Positions 21,900-32,378 of a DNA stretch of 64,000 nt are shown one piece after another. Origin of the DNA: Agrypnia vestita (Eukaryota > Arthropoda > Insecta > Trichoptera > Phryganeidae). The position numbers were made by a program, and so were the translations under genes. The DNA is taken from the NCBI GenBank assembly GCA_016648135.1, contig JADDOH010004043.1, positions 1-64,000 on the forward strand, written 5' to 3'. The notes under the pieces are model-generated. The model ran no database searches and had not been told where the DNA came from. It saw only the letters and a list, made by a program, of their open reading frames with translations. Within the stretch, counting starts at the first letter, position 1. Every line of letters starts with the position of its first letter.

Positions 21900-22335
21900 A
21901 TCTAAATAATATTGCAGAAGATGAGCGAAAGTAGATTAAATGCTGTTAGACTGTGTGTGGAAAATCCATTTATGATAGAGTATGAAATTAAGATGTTAGG
22001 AAAGAATTGAAAGCTGATCTTAGCATGGTGGATAAAATGAAAAAGGAGCCCTCGTGGTTTGGGTATGTTGAGCGAATCAATGAGGGAAAAATGGTAAGAA
22101 AAATATAAGACGCAAGTCATATTTTTTTGTTGTTGTTGACGGCACCAGAAAGCGCGGAAGACATTGCATGACCAGATTAACCAGATATTGGAGGATGGTC
22201 CTGTTAGGAGCCTCAACAATCGTCGAGCTTGTATGCGAAGATGTATGAATGTGGATGAGGCGAGAGTTGTGTGTCAGGACAGAGGATTGTGGCGCTCTAT
22301 CCTTTCTGCCTACCCCGCGGAGAAACAGGTGGATG
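21900..22335 (+). pseudogene. LINE C-terminal fragment
   Basis: Plus-strand frames read VCGKSIYDRV near 21955, FGYVERINEGKMVRKI near 22055-22108, GTRKRGRHCMTRLTRYW at 22140-22190, and RRACMRRCMNVDEARVVCQD followed by RGLWRSILSAYPAEKQ. The order matches the copies at 3.5-5.06 kb and 36.0-36.4 kb. It ends in GGAGAAACAGGTGGATGGTAA, the probable element 3' terminus. Frameshifts are present around 22000 and at a T-rich insertion near 22120. Confidence 0.75.
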
Positions 22336-23020
22336 GTAATTAAGTAAGTAAGATCTAATCGAGTGATAATCAGGTGATGCAAGATCAAGTCTACGCAGAG
22401 AGTGATTAATTTAAACTCACGCGATTTTTGTTTATACGTGTGCCATTTTGTTCTTTAATTTTATTCGTGTAGTAGCCATATATGAATCTCATACACCGTG
22501 TTTCTAAACTTTCTGGATTTTTAATGGATATTTAAACACTGGACTATCCAGAAACAGTGTGCTAAGAATCTTCCGCCACTTCTGTAATGTGTCACTGTAA
22601 AACTTTTTTCTTCATTACTATTCTATACTCTAACTAAGCCATATCTCCTTCTCGACACTAATCATTGGTAACATCACGTCTCCACGATTATTGCTTAATA
22701 TTGACCGGTACTTTAAAAGTTTGAAGATATTATAAACGAAACTAATTTACTTTATAGATTTTAAATTGTTCAACATTCCTAATATCAGTGTGCGATTCTT
22801 TATAATTCTAACAATGACATTAAGAGTTGAAAAGAAGAATAATAGATTCGTAAAAATAATAATTCAAATGTTACAACTAATACCACTCACAAATTATTTT
22901 AAACAAATTTAAAGTGCCGAAACAGCTGTCAAATTTAAATAACGCTTTACGCAGAGCATTAAAACAAATTAATAATATTTATTCAATGAATTTTGAATTT
23001 TGGGCGTTTGTGGGCGGGGC
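22336..23020. other. AT-rich unassigned DNA
   Basis: Nothing recognised apart from a rising GC content (TTGTGGGCGGGGCGTTGCC, 23008-23026) just before a TATA-like box. Confidence 0.35.
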
Positions 23021-23105
23021 GTTGCCTATCTATAAATAATACGCCACCGAGCAGTCAAAAAGCCCAAGTAAAACTGCAATCAGCGAGCACAAAATATATA
23101 GAGAT
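23005..23105 (+). promoter_or_regulatory. Possible TATA promoter
   Basis: GTGGGCGGGGC (a KLF/Sp1-type GC box) lies 11 bp upstream of TATAAATA (23031-23038), followed by GAGCAGTCAAAAAG about 20-25 bp later. The spacing to the nearest initiator-like CAGT is a little short. No frame with coding character follows within 300 bp, so it could be a chance match or an LTR-type promoter fragment. Confidence 0.25.
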
Positions 23106-24612
23106 TTTTCAAGTTCATTCAAGAATATTCTGATACACGAAAGAGTTGTGTTTAATATTTTCTCATGAAATTTAACATTTACCAAGTTTTTTACTCGAGC
23201 CCCATAGCGGCGAATACGTCACTTAAACAATATTGCACATGCACGTGCTGCTAAAAACAGTAAAAGTATAATATATAATATAATATATATAATTAGGTAT
23301 GGTCCTAAATTTTTTTACATTTTCACTCTTTGACATTTGTGCTGTAACTATCTAAGTAAAAAATATTTCCATTGTAAAAGTATTTCAATAAATAATTGAA
23401 AAATATTTCTATATCTACGATCAGGAACTCAGAAACGTAAAAGTAAAGAAGTTTTTTTAAAAATTAAATTAAATCTCATAAAAAGTAACACAATGATTTG
23501 AGGAATAATTGATTAATGAGTAAAATATAATTTATATCTCTTCTACGAATCCCCGAACCAATTTGTTGGGTTGGGATGTTACCACCTATTCGTCCATAAC
23601 GCAATTGGTTTTCTATAGCGATGGCGATTAAATTGAAAATCTGGAAATAATAGTCGGCGAATTCTGCTATCAAATACGTATGCATTTTTTGTTTTGTGAA
23701 TAATCCAGTGGGTGGATACGTTTGAAAATACGAACATATATTGGACAATTTAAAAATAAAATCCGGAAATTTCTCATCATATTATGACAGTATTATAAAA
23801 GTATTTTAATGTTGCTGGCAATAGGTACCGACATTGGTAATAATATTATTTTTATCTGTATTTTTGAATAGTATATTGAGAAAGATTATACAAATATCAC
23901 AGCTAAAAACTACTGAAGATTTTTTTTCATTCAATTTTGTTTTATTTATTTTATTGTATTTTTTTATTTATTGGTTTTCTTACAGCCATATAATTAATAA
24001 ATCTTGAAAAAAAAACAATTATTGATGTACATAGCCTTGGGCCTTGAGCCAATTACAAAAAACATACAAGAATATTAAACCAGGATCGATAAAAAAATAA
24101 GAAAAAACAATATGTCAAATAGAGTTTGAGTGAGTGTGTGTTTTTATGTGTCCGTGTGTTGTTGTGTGTATTCACATGTGTGGGGAAAAAGTGTCATCGG
24201 GCGAGTTTATACGTAAGGGATTTTGTAAACTGCTCAAAACTTTAATATAAAATATCGAGATCTGCAAAGGCCGTGTTATAGGTATCAAGAACTTTGTTAA
24301 TAATACAGTTTTTACCGTAGTTTTTTCTCCAATGATTTAAGTGGAAAAGGCGTGGTTTTACACATTGGGTGAAATGCTAACAGTTAGGGGGATGAGCGAC
24401 ATCAAAGATTGATCTGATTCTTAATCCACCCGTGGACGTTCGGCTTAAAGGCAACGAAAACACATATTTATCTCGCACTTGTTGCTCAGCGTGCATTCAT
24501 ACGAAAGATATGTAGAAACAAGAAGTTATTGCTAATAGAAGTTGAATGTGTGTGCTGATTTAAAAATTGTAGCAGTGTTTACAAGATTATGGGGGAGGGG
24601 GTACTTTTTTAT
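23106..24612. other. AT-rich unassigned DNA
   Basis: No gene recognised. 24127-24182 is a GT-rich low-complexity run. GATGAGCGACATCAAAG at 24392-24408 matches the internal motif of the MITEs at 6462, 33420 and 39186, suggesting a further fragment of that group. Confidence 0.35.
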
Positions 24613-24622
24613 GAATGGGATA

Positions 24623-25040
24623 GCAAAGCAAGGTGCAGTCACCATGTGATAAAAAAGCGCCTCAACAGCGCAGTGAACTCACCAAAAAAAATTGCATGTC
24701 GAACCTTAGTCAACAAAGAGAAATGTTTTCACCTCCTCGAGTCTATTTTTATCAAGTTCAGCCTTATGAAAATTTTTGTAAAATCTGTGAACAAAGCAGG
24801 AGAAGAATTCACGTTAGCAAATCTGCGTGCTAAGATAACAAGGAAAAATTTGTTGATCCACAAATTAAACAAATTTTAAAGAATTCTGATTTCACAGTAA
24901 TATTTAAATCAAATAGAAATTTAATATCAAAAGAAGAGAGCACAGGGTTATTTTCTTATCGGATATGCATGAAAATTTTGGAAAATGTACGTATCGATAA
25001 TTATAAGAAAATAATGGATGCGCTGCTGTCTTCGTGCTAG
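24623..25040 (+). pseudogene. Unrecognised broken reading frame
   Basis: One plus-strand frame is open for about 140 codons except for a single TAA at 24831-24833. Before it: an internal ATG at 24696 gives MSNLSQQREMFSPPRVYFYQ then VQPYENFCKICEQSRRRIHV. After it: EKFVDPQIKQILKNSDFTVI, then STGLFSYRICMKILENVRID and KKIMDALLSSC with TAG at 25038-25040. CKIC is a possible metal-binding pair. The frame is far longer than expected by chance in AT-rich DNA and its composition is protein-like. I do not recognise the family; a dead element protein or a truncated exon are both possible. Confidence 0.4.
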
Positions 25041-25999
25041 GTTTTTATTCGCACCATATCTTTAAAATTCATTATCTGTACAAACATTTTCTTCGGATTC
25101 CTTTCCGATCAAATTGGGAGTTTTATTGGAATGGTTTTATTGTTTTATTAACATTGAGAGTTGTTTCATTACATAAACAGCGAAAAATACAAGAAACAGA
25201 AAACATATTAAGTGTTGATCATATTGTTAATCATTTTATTTTTTTATCATTATTTTTAATATTTATTTTACAGATTTCACTAAATGTAAATCGTGTCGAA
25301 CCATTTTTTTTTATGATGATATTGTTTATCAATCTGCTAAATATAATTTCCTTATTTTCTTTGTGATTGATTATTAATAATAATCGTTAAATAAATAGCA
25401 AAAGAATATATACAGACTGATATTATAGTCAAAAAATATTATTTATTGGTATTAAATCTCTCTAAAATAGTCTATGGGAAGGTAATTTTGCAGTCAGATA
25501 AAAAAATTTGAATCGACACCGTGAATCTATAATGTTCCAAGAAAATTATCGTACAATTTAAAAAAGCTTTGATCTAAATCTGTTTAAATGCTTTAAAATA
25601 TTTGAAATTGCATAGAATTTGAAAATAAAATTTAAATTGAATGCAAACATTTTCCGGCCGAAAATTGCATTTCAGAATGGAGAAATTGCATTTTAATGTT
25701 ACAGTCCTTCAGAAATAAGCAAATACGTTTTGGCTTGACTAATTTACCTACCAGAGTTAGGATATTTTAAAAAGTTTCAAAGAACACTATTACAAATCCT
25801 ATAATTAAAAGAACAGTCACAGAAGAAACAAACACCTGTAACAAAAATGTCCGTTATATTTTCGCCGTTGCAATTCTCATTTATTTTGTTCGCAACCCAT
25901 CCAAATTCAGCCAAGCGACTGCTCGACGTCCATGGCCACAAAGTAGAACGGCGTACATCTCGCAATTGGTTGCAGGTCTTGCGCGAACTATCCGAGGGA
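25041..25999. other. AT-rich unassigned DNA
   Basis: A 110-codon plus-strand frame at 25034-25366 is Phe/Leu/Ile-rich, as expected from AT-rich DNA, and has no domain I can name. Nothing else seen. Confidence 0.35.
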
Positions 26000-26220
26000 T
26001 GTTTCGAGTAGTTGGCAGGTTTTACCGGGAATATTATTTGACGGCGTCCGTTCCCCGTTCCGGGCCACTATATCCCGGGGGCCCAGAGTAAAAGGGCGCC
26101 CGGAGGCCCGCGGACAAATTACCCGTCCTGTTCCATTATATGAGCAGAACATGTTAAAAATGATATAATTGCCTTTGGGAGAACGTGTACCATTGTAGAA
26201 CCATTCGCCGTCCATGCTGC
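26000..26220. other. GC-rich island, apparently single copy
   Basis: GC-rich block including ATATCCCGGGGGCCCAGAGT near 26070 and AGGCCCGCGGAC at 26104-26115 inside AT-rich DNA, without a copy elsewhere in the window. The frame on the minus strand (75 codons) has no domain. Possible regulatory or conserved noncoding DNA. Confidence 0.4.
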
Positions 26221-26544
26221 GAAGTTCGCCTGGATGAAAAGTTGTCAGATCAAACAGAGGAACATTTTCGATCCAAAAAGCATTTTATCGAGCTTCATAC
26301 AGAATTGAACCAACAATTTATAAGCTTTACTGACTGAGAACAGATTTGTGTAGAAATCGAAGCATCCTTAATTGGACGTAGTTTTGTTGAAAGAGTCCAA
26401 CCCAAAAAACATTAAGAAAATATCTTCTATAAATTAAATTGCATATTTTTTTGCATAGGCCTCATTATTTTTTACGATTTTACAGATTAGATTCTTTCTA
26501 TATAATGTCTAACTGTACGAAAAACGGTGTGCGTAAACTCGAAG

Positions 26545-26690
26545 AAAGAATCGGTGAACGTTGCATTGTGTAGAATGATCACTTAAGCCAGCTTACATAG
26601 GTCGTAAGTCCTGGACCCTCCTACAAAAAGACTTCATACACGTTCCTCATATAAATAGCTTCGACTCTGTTAGACTTGTATATTCTTTTT
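26545..26690 (+). repeat. Interspersed repeat, GTGATCACTTAAGCC family, copy 3
   Basis: GATCACTTAAGCCAGCTTAC, then GTCGTAAGTCCTGG, then ACTTCATACACGTTCC and TATAAATAGCTTCGACTCTG and GACTTGTATA. Block order as in copy 1. Confidence 0.65.
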
Positions 26691-26930
26691 TTGTGCCTTG
26701 TCAGGTTCTCCTGATGCTGGCTATAACTTGTGCGAAAACCTCTGTCCTGCGCCGCCCGGAACACATCCTCCACCTGCCTCATTCGGGTCCACTCTTTTGA
26801 CGTTGTACCACCAGGACATTCGACTTCCACCAACTCCCGTCTGTCTTCTGTCTTGCCCTCATCTATTAGTCGGAGGAGGCGATAGCACGTGACCCAAATA
26901 AGAAACCTTCACTGAACATTCGACAGTAGA
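26691..26930 (-). pseudogene. Probable LINE C-terminal fragment
   Basis: Minus strand reads VEVECPGGTTSKEWTRMRQV then EDVFRAAQDRG, after which a frameshift would give WRKLVASIRRT-like text and a stop. E---AAQDRG-W is the terminal signature of LINE ORFs, as in the fragment at 12.1-12.4 kb. The reading frame is only partly intact, hence moderate confidence. Confidence 0.45.
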
Positions 26931-27974
26931 TGGCCCCATCTCTCTGAAGCCCCTCCGCTGACCATGAGAGACTTCTATAATTTATCTAAATAAAATTGTA
27001 TTAATCCATTTAAACGTTTTTTGTCTAATAGATACCAAATGTACATAAATCAATCGATCTTTACTAAAATAAATTATTTGCTACTGCAAATAAGGCCCTG
27101 GTTTGCGGGCTGGAACAGCAGCCAATTTGAATGAGAATTGGGCATGACTTTATTATTTGATAACTTGATTACTGGGACTTCGCTCCAACACTGCATCGTG
27201 TCTAATAAAAGTAAAACGCAGCGGGCAGCTCGTCTCGCGTAGTTTGATTAAGTATGGTAATTTTTATCGAAAGCGCGCCATATGGCCAACCCTCAAACTG
27301 GCTCGTGGTAATATCAACCCCCTTCGTTCAGAAATTTCCAAAGTTCAGTACTTGAATATTTTCGTGTTAGATTTTCTCTCTAACATGAATCTGAATTAAC
27401 AATACACGTACAATATTGTATAAGACGTGGAACTAATAAATATAAGTATTCATATGCATAATTAATAATAATTCATTATTTATAAATTATTATTATATAC
27501 ATAATTACAATATTTTTTAAGTGTATTCAATTTTTTTCACAAGAACACAATTACTTAATTTGATTCGCAGAGGGATAATCAGTAAGGTTAATTAAAGATG
27601 TCACATAAAGATGAGGCTACTTATATCAAAAAGTATGTATGAAACACTTTTTTGAGGTTTACAGGGCTTACGACATGTATACTGTTTCACAGGAATGACA
27701 AGTTTCAATAGACGGCCATAGCGTATAATAAAGGAAGCGAAGTTCATAAATACCAACAAGAGATAAGTTATGTACAGTGAAGTTCGATCCACCACAGATC
27801 TAGAGGCGTTCTTTAAGTAATAGCTCCCGTATCAGCCCTACTCTTTTGCCATCCAGGTTGGCATTTTTTAATACTAAGGTAGTTTAATGGCGAGGAAGAA
27901 TAAGTTGTATACATAAATTTCAAAAATTTGATTGATTTGTGGTCAATCAGGGCCGGAAAAGGGAGAAAAAAAGA
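26931..27974. other. AT-rich unassigned DNA
   Basis: No gene or complete element recognised; a moderately GC-rich patch lies at 27090-27320. Confidence 0.35.
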
Positions 27975-28115
27975 AAAACGGTGAACGTTGCATTACGTAA
28001 CGTGATCACTTAAGGCAGACAATGGTCGTAAGTCTATAAACGCCCAACAAATACATTTATACATTATTTCCCGTATAAATAGCTTTGTCTCTATAAAATA
28101 TCTCTAATTTAACTA
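27975..28115 (+). repeat. Interspersed repeat, GTGATCACTTAAGCC family, copy 4
   Basis: GTGATCACTTAAGGCAG, GTCGTAAGTC, then GTATAAATAGCTTTGTCTCT. The upstream GGTGAACGTTGCATTACGTA resembles 26555-26572, which helps place the 5' limit of the family. Confidence 0.6.
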
Positions 28116-28202
28116 AATTATTTCATATGATTAACTATCTTATAATCACAACGTTTAACCGCGGGAATAGCCATACTTTTTTGACCCAACATTTATATTC
28201 AT

Positions 28203-28445
28203 ATATCGACGGCTCCTACGTATAATATCACAACCCACAAATCGACGATTTTGAGTTTTTTTGTATTTCATATGTATTTAATTATATCTTTAATTCCAAG
28301 AAAGAAAAAAATATATAATAAAAAAACGTTCTGTATTGCAAAATATTTTTTTTTATTTCTTGGATCTAATACATATGAAATACACAAAAAAACTCAAAAT
28401 CGTCAATTTGTGGGTTACGATATTATACGTAGGAGCCTTCGATAT
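28203..28445. mobile_element. Foldback MITE, about 243 bp
   Basis: Ends ATATCGACGGCTCCTACGTA and TACGTAGGAGCCTTCGATAT are inverted, and complementarity continues for about 75 bp through GATTTTGAGTTTTTTTGTAT / ATACACAAAAAAACTCAAAATC. Only an AT-rich loop separates the arms. The 95-codon plus-strand frame across it is a by-product of the palindrome. Confidence 0.85.
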
Positions 28446-28540
28446 TTTATCATGCATAATAGCCGATTGTTTATGCTTCTTGTAGTTTTTATAGATATTT
28501 ATTTATGTATCTTTAGGAAAACTGATAGCAAATTTTAAAA

Positions 28541-28790
28541 TCAACATACATTACGATAATAAAAACAGTAAACTATGCCAATTATGAATTTTCCAATAAT
28601 GATGGTTAATAATATAAGCAAGTGTGACATGCCGAGATTTCCATAGAAGATTTCTAGATTAGCACCATTAACACCATATATGTTTCTCACCATCGTCTTC
28701 TCCATCATTAATAAAACATGGCCTAACCACTTAAATGTCCATTCATCCACAATCCTGCTATGATAAGCTTTAGGTTCGTTTATTCTCTAC
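28541..28790 (-). pseudogene. LINE C-terminal fragment
   Basis: Minus strand reads MDEWTFKWLGHVLLMMEKTM then VRNIYGVNGANLEIFYGNLG. This is the FKWLGHV-RM-E--MV--IY--V-G-R block of LINE tails. The basic RGRP region that should follow is degraded. Confidence 0.55.
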
Positions 28791-28877
28791 TCTAATTTTA
28801 ATAGAATTTCAGCACATACGCCTCGTTTCAATTGATATAAAGCATATAAAATCCTATTTAAAATAATACTTTTAGTT

Positions 28878-29034
28878 CTATGGTGATCTAGTAGAGGACG
28901 ATGATTCGATCTCTTATGCAGCAAACCAGCAAGTTGGTCCTTTTTTCATATGATAAGCGTTTTGCATAGTTTGAAAAGTGAAAGAATATTGATATGACAC
29001 GTATTCCGTATTCGCAACTCTATTTAAAAAATGG
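28878..29034 (+). mobile_element. tRNA-derived SINE, family A, degenerate head
   Basis: A weak B-box (GATGATTCGATCTC) is followed by the family body (AAACCAGCAAGTTGGTCC, TTTTTCATATGATAAGCG) and the diagnostic 3' end ATTGATATGACACGTATTCC then GCAACTCTATTTAAAAAA. Compare 6489-6697 and 29432-29612. Confidence 0.65.
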
Positions 29035-29408
29035 ATTCTATAAGTCATAAAAGCAATGTAAGAGTGAAAAATACGAATATATGAGTACACATAAAATGCA
29101 AATTGAAGCTTATAATTTCCCTTGATAAAGAGATCGAGGCTTTGATACTATAATAAAATATATTATATGAACACTACTAAGCAGATTAAGAAGACCGTTC
29201 ACGGAATTTTAATCAGGAGTGACCGTATAAAATAAATACAATCGTATGCAAGTCACTAATGTACAATAACGTTTAAAAGAAATAAGGTGATTTCTAGGAC
29301 CTTAAAATCAACGAGTGTATTGTAGCGAGACGGTGAACCTACTGAATGCTGATAACAAAACAGCGGCGTCACCAACACAGGGTCAGTCATACGAAACCGC
29401 AAACTCTC
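29035..29408. other. AT-rich unassigned DNA
   Basis: No gene or element recognised between the two SINEs. Confidence 0.35.
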
Positions 29409-29431
29409 TTATATATATATATATATATATA
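29409..29431. repeat. (TA)n microsatellite
   Basis: Pure TA run directly abutting the 3' end of an inverted SINE. Confidence 0.95.
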
Positions 29432-29615
29432 TTTTTAAAATAGAGATGTGAACACGGAATACGTGTCACATCAATATTCTTCTATTTTCAAACTAAGCTA
29501 AACGCTTGTGCTATGAAAATAGGACTAACTTGCTAGTCTGGAGTGAGGTTCGAACCCGCAACCTTTGGATCACAAGGCCAGTGTCCTAACCACAAGACCA
29601 ACAAGGTTACTCACG
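29432..29615 (-). mobile_element. tRNA-derived SINE, family A, near full length
   Basis: Minus-strand reading: GCGTGAGTAACCTTGTTGGT, CTTGTGGTTAGGACACTGG (A-box-like), GGTTGCGGGTTCGAACC (a clear B-box), the CATAGCACAAGCGTTTAGC body, and the tail ATTGATGTGACACGTATTCC then CACATCTCTATTTTAAAA. It is the best-preserved member of the family in this window and defines the head start used for the 6489 copy. Confidence 0.85.
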
Positions 29616-29738
29616 CAGTACAGAAACAGTCATTTTCAAAGGATATATAATATTCCATGACGCACTAAAATGCTACATTGGAATAGACTAGAACACTATT
29701 ATCTTATCTCATGAATAAATCTGACTAAGAAATATATC

Positions 29739-30060
29739 TATAAAAGGCATCATGCAACGCGGATTATGACGGTGATATTACAACACGCGATACTACCAAC
29801 AGAGCGAGCCCAGTGCGACCAAAAGTGAATATAGGGATACCGGAGCGAATAGCCTCTAGAGCGAACATTGAAAGTAATTTACCAGAAGTGATCTAAGCGA
29901 TAGACAGTGGGAATTAAGGAACAGTTCAATAGTAAGTGTGTGAATACTCGGGAGACATTTAACTCGTATCCAGTGACTTTCTTTAGTAATAAATTAAACT
30001 TAATTAATTTCCAGTGTTTTAAAATATCCATTGTCTTCATTGTTACCATTACGAAAGGGG
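29739..30060 (+). promoter_or_regulatory. TATA box plus downstream AATAAA, possible solo-LTR-like unit
   Basis: TATAAAAG (29739-29746) is followed about 250 bp later by AATAAA (29988-29993) and then by TTGTTACCATTACGA. TATA and a poly(A) hexamer at this spacing resemble an LTR's U3-R-U5, and the intervening DNA is less AT-rich than its surroundings. No terminal TG..CA pair, target duplication or second LTR was found, so this is only a suggestion. Confidence 0.25.
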
Positions 30061-30554
30061 GATGAGAGGTGTAGCATCCCTGATATATTGCGTCAAGATG
30101 CTTCACGTATAAACCGAGTCATCGCACATCAGCATGTGAGGCAATATCGCCGTTTTTGTCCAGACCATTTTTCATAAAATTCCACTTTATAACCCCAAAA
30201 TATCTCGGAGGAGTATTCAAGTTTGGCGGATGTAACACGTGTCGAAAAATAAACTTCATGAGTTTCTTAAGCGTTTAATTTACACATAAATCAAAATTAT
30301 GCTCGTATTATGCTAATTTAATTCGTGAAGTTCTAATATACCAAAATTTACGATCTTAATTTTCAATTTGTGAGGTTTTTTAAGAATTTAAGGGCTAATC
30401 TAGGCCTTGTAATAAGAATTGCTTAGCACATCTTTGGAAGAATTGAAATAAAGTGGAAGCAGAATTAAAGTACCTACTTCATTTATTAATACTTGCTTTA
30501 GACACACGAAAATGGATTAAATTTTTAATCTTTAAACATTCATAAAATATTGTC
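30061..30554. other. Unassigned DNA
   Basis: No gene or repeat recognised. Confidence 0.35.
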
Positions 30555-30559
30555 ATGAC

Positions 30560-30665
30560 ATAAACAGGTAGCTTGCTGGTCTAGTGGTTAAAACTCTTAC
30601 CTAGTGATCCAGTGGTCGCTGGTTCGAGCCCCATTCAACAAAGAAATTTCACTTTTTTTTTAATA
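30560..30665 (+). mobile_element. tRNA-derived SINE head
   Basis: GCTTGCTGGTCTAGTGGTTA (A-box-like) and GGTCGCTGGTTCGAGCCCC (a strong B-box) are followed by AACAAAGAAATTTCAC and a T-run, not by the family A body. It is either a truncated member or a second SINE family; the head resembles the copy at 29.6 kb. I see no cloverleaf acceptor stem, so I do not call a functional tRNA gene. Confidence 0.6.
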
Positions 30666-31084
30666 GAATAATCTTTACTTTGAAATTCTTGAATTTGGTC
30701 TTGAAAATATGTCTTCGAAAAAAATTTTTTTTTGTATATATTAAGAGTATAAAAATGATTTTGAAATTCTTTTTAAATTTTTAAATTCCTGCCAAAACAC
30801 GTCATTTCACTAGCACGAGTATCTACGTGCGTCATAATTGTATGGTACGATATGTCACGACCAATCATGTGCGTTTTGATAAAGTCCTATTATATAATTG
30901 AAATTATGATTTTCTTAATGTGATTTGAATGATTATTCATACAGATTCACACAATATAATTAATATTTATGAATCAATTTCACATTTCATATTTCTTGAG
31001 GGTATGCGATGCATTCAATAAACTGATAAGATTATTGGATATTGATCTGTTCGAGTGCAGCCACACAAGATTAAGAAAAATTTT

Positions 31085-31440
31085 GAGTGCTGAATTTTTT
31101 TCTACGTAATAATTATGTCTCTTTTTCTCTTGTTCATTTTTTTAATATTATTTTCAACATGTTTTTCTGCTGTCTATTAAGTCTCTTTTTCTTTTGTTTA
31201 AATTTTTTATTATTTCTTTTTATACAATTCTTAACATGCCTAAGTTCTAAGAAAAATTTTGAGTGCAGAATTTTTTTTCCTACTTAATAATTAAGTCTTT
31301 TTTCTTTTTGTATTATTTTTAACATGCCTATGTTTTTCTGTTAATAATTAAGTTTTTTTTTTTCTTTTGCTTAAATTTTTTATTCTTTCTTTCTAAATAA
31401 TTTTTAATATGCCTTAGTTTAATTCATAAATATTTATCAT
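31085..31440 (+). repeat. Degenerate T-rich tandem repeats
   Basis: Units of about 95-170 bp repeat TTTTGAGTGCTGAATTTTTT / TTTTGAGTGCAGAATTTTTT, a YTAATAATTAAGTYT block, CTTTTGYTTAAATTTTTTAT and TTAAYATGCCT. Three partial copies can be followed. The region is low complexity, so open frames here are meaningless. Confidence 0.6.
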
Positions 31441-31668
31441 TACTAACATATATCTAAATGTGGAGACCTGTAATTGGCCATCTATATTATATCAATGTTT
31501 TCTATGTTTCTTTGTTGTGCTGTTGGTCTTCCATGATCATTAAATAAATAAATATTTTCATCGGTATTTGTAGTATGTGAAATTTCCCTATTATGTCATG
31601 TTTAGCTTATTTCATAATGCAAACGATTGCACCATATACCGCTCATATTCTCAAATTATGCCGTTAAA

Positions 31669-31680
31669 AATCGTACATAT
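31669..31680 (+). repeat. Left 12-bp target-site duplication of Penelope-like element
   Basis: AATCGTACATAT is repeated exactly at 32379-32390, bracketing the inverted-arm element. Confidence 0.8.
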
Positions 31681-31835
31681 CTTCAAGTTTGTGTTTACTG
31701 GGGTATTATGCCGTGTTGTTACGACCTTTCGGGCCGACGTTTCGGATCCCATTGCAGGGTCCATCATCAGGGCTGATGTGTTGTCTTGAATGTTGGTGTT
31801 GTGGTTAAGTATCGGCTTGCAATACCGTGCCGAAG
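31679..31835 (-). repeat. PLE terminal repeat, inverted left arm
   Basis: Exact reverse complement of 32189-32345 over all 157 bp. Its first two bases coincide with the end of the target duplication. Confidence 0.95.
31733..31773 (-). ncRNA. Type I hammerhead ribozyme motif, left arm
   Basis: Minus-strand copy of the motif described at 32251-32291, identical in sequence because the arms are identical. In this orientation it would be transcribed toward lower coordinates, outward from the element body. Confidence 0.7.
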
Positions 31836-31836
31836 A

Positions 31837-32136
31837 CCCTTTTGGAAATGGTACGCGCCGTTTTTCAAAAGGGTCAACGAGCACAAACGGGCATGCAAAC
31901 TCGGTCATCCAGAAAAATCAGCACTGGCTGAGCATTTTCTGGATACCGGCCATCATTTTGCATTCGAACCGAAAATCCTTGGAAAGCCTAAGAGTCACCA
32001 TGCGCGTCTTATCAAGGAAGCACTAGAAATCTACAAGCATCCGATAAACATTAATAGAGATGATGGTCTCAAATTAAAAAACATCTTGGTATCCGGCGCT
32101 TCAAAGTCATTCTCGTCGCAGACTCCGCAGAGATAG
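31837..32136 (+). pseudogene. C-terminal end of a PLE protein (GIY-YIG endonuclease region)
   Basis: The frame reads FFKRVNEHKRACKLGHPEKS, ALAEHFLDTGHHFAFEPKIL, HHARLIKEALEIYKHPININ and RDDGLKLKNI, ending in TAG at 32134-32136. R--EH-R-C--G-PEKSA-AEH, the GH-F block and the R--KEA-EI-KH---N-RDDG block are the C-terminal half of the GIY-YIG nuclease that follows reverse transcriptase in Penelope-like elements. The GIY and YIG motifs and the whole reverse transcriptase are absent because of 5' truncation at the junction with the inverted arm. The frame upstream to 31786 runs through arm sequence and is not native. No stop interrupts the retained part. Confidence 0.75.
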
Positions 32137-32188
32137 TGATCAGACAACAGATGAATCATACATACAACACAATACAAACACATCATGA

Positions 32189-32345
32189 CTTCGGCACGGT
32201 ATTGCAAGCCGATACTTAACCACAACACCAACATTCAAGACAACACATCAGCCCTGATGATGGACCCTGCAATGGGATCCGAAACGTCGGCCCGAAAGGT
32301 CGTAACAACACGGCATAATACCCCAGTAAACACAAACTTGAAGAT
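32189..32345 (+). repeat. PLE terminal repeat, forward right arm
   Basis: Sense-orientation pseudo-LTR downstream of the endonuclease remnant, identical over 157 bp to the inverted left arm, followed by a 33-bp extension to the target duplication. Confidence 0.95.
32251..32291 (+). ncRNA. Type I hammerhead ribozyme motif, right arm
   Basis: In order: helix I strand GCC (32251-32253), core CTGATGA (32254-32260), helix II GGACCC / GGGATCC with one bulged A (32262-32267 / 32274-32280) and loop TGCAAT, core GAA (32281-32283), helix III ACGT without a loop (32284-32287), predicted cleavage after C32288, and helix I strand GGC (32289-32291). All core positions are intact. A loopless, self-complementary helix III is known from PLE hammerheads, which are thought to act best as dimers. 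Activity is inferred, not shown. Confidence 0.75.
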
Positions 32346-32378
32346 TCTGAGTGGCCGTGAAAACCTAAGAACATTCTT

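Larger units (their letters stand above)
31681..32378 (+). mobile_element. Penelope-like element (PLE) remnant with inverted hammerhead arms
   Basis: A 698-bp insertion between two copies of AATCGTACATAT. It consists of an inverted copy of the terminal repeat (to 31835), a 5'-truncated body encoding the end of a GIY-YIG-endonuclease-like protein (31837-32136), a short untranslated stretch, the terminal repeat in forward orientation (32189-32345), and a 33-bp extension (32346-32378). Partly inverted terminal repeats, severe 5' truncation, hammerhead motifs in the repeats and a short extension of about 30-40 bp are established traits of PLEs. The two 157-bp arms are identical, so the insertion is probably recent. 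Confidence 0.85.

Noticed and set aside
25034..25366. 110-codon frame as a membrane protein
   Set aside because: Hydrophobicity is what translating AT-rich DNA gives; no motif and no conserved arrangement of helices.
30565..30635. A second tRNA gene
   Set aside because: Strong A- and B-box-like segments but no acceptor-stem pairing; related to SINE heads in the window.
31577..31908. Overlapping frames of 70-90 codons around the left PLE arm and their mirror images near 32185-32507
   Set aside because: Both sets come from the identical inverted arms; the protein-like text is terminal-repeat sequence.
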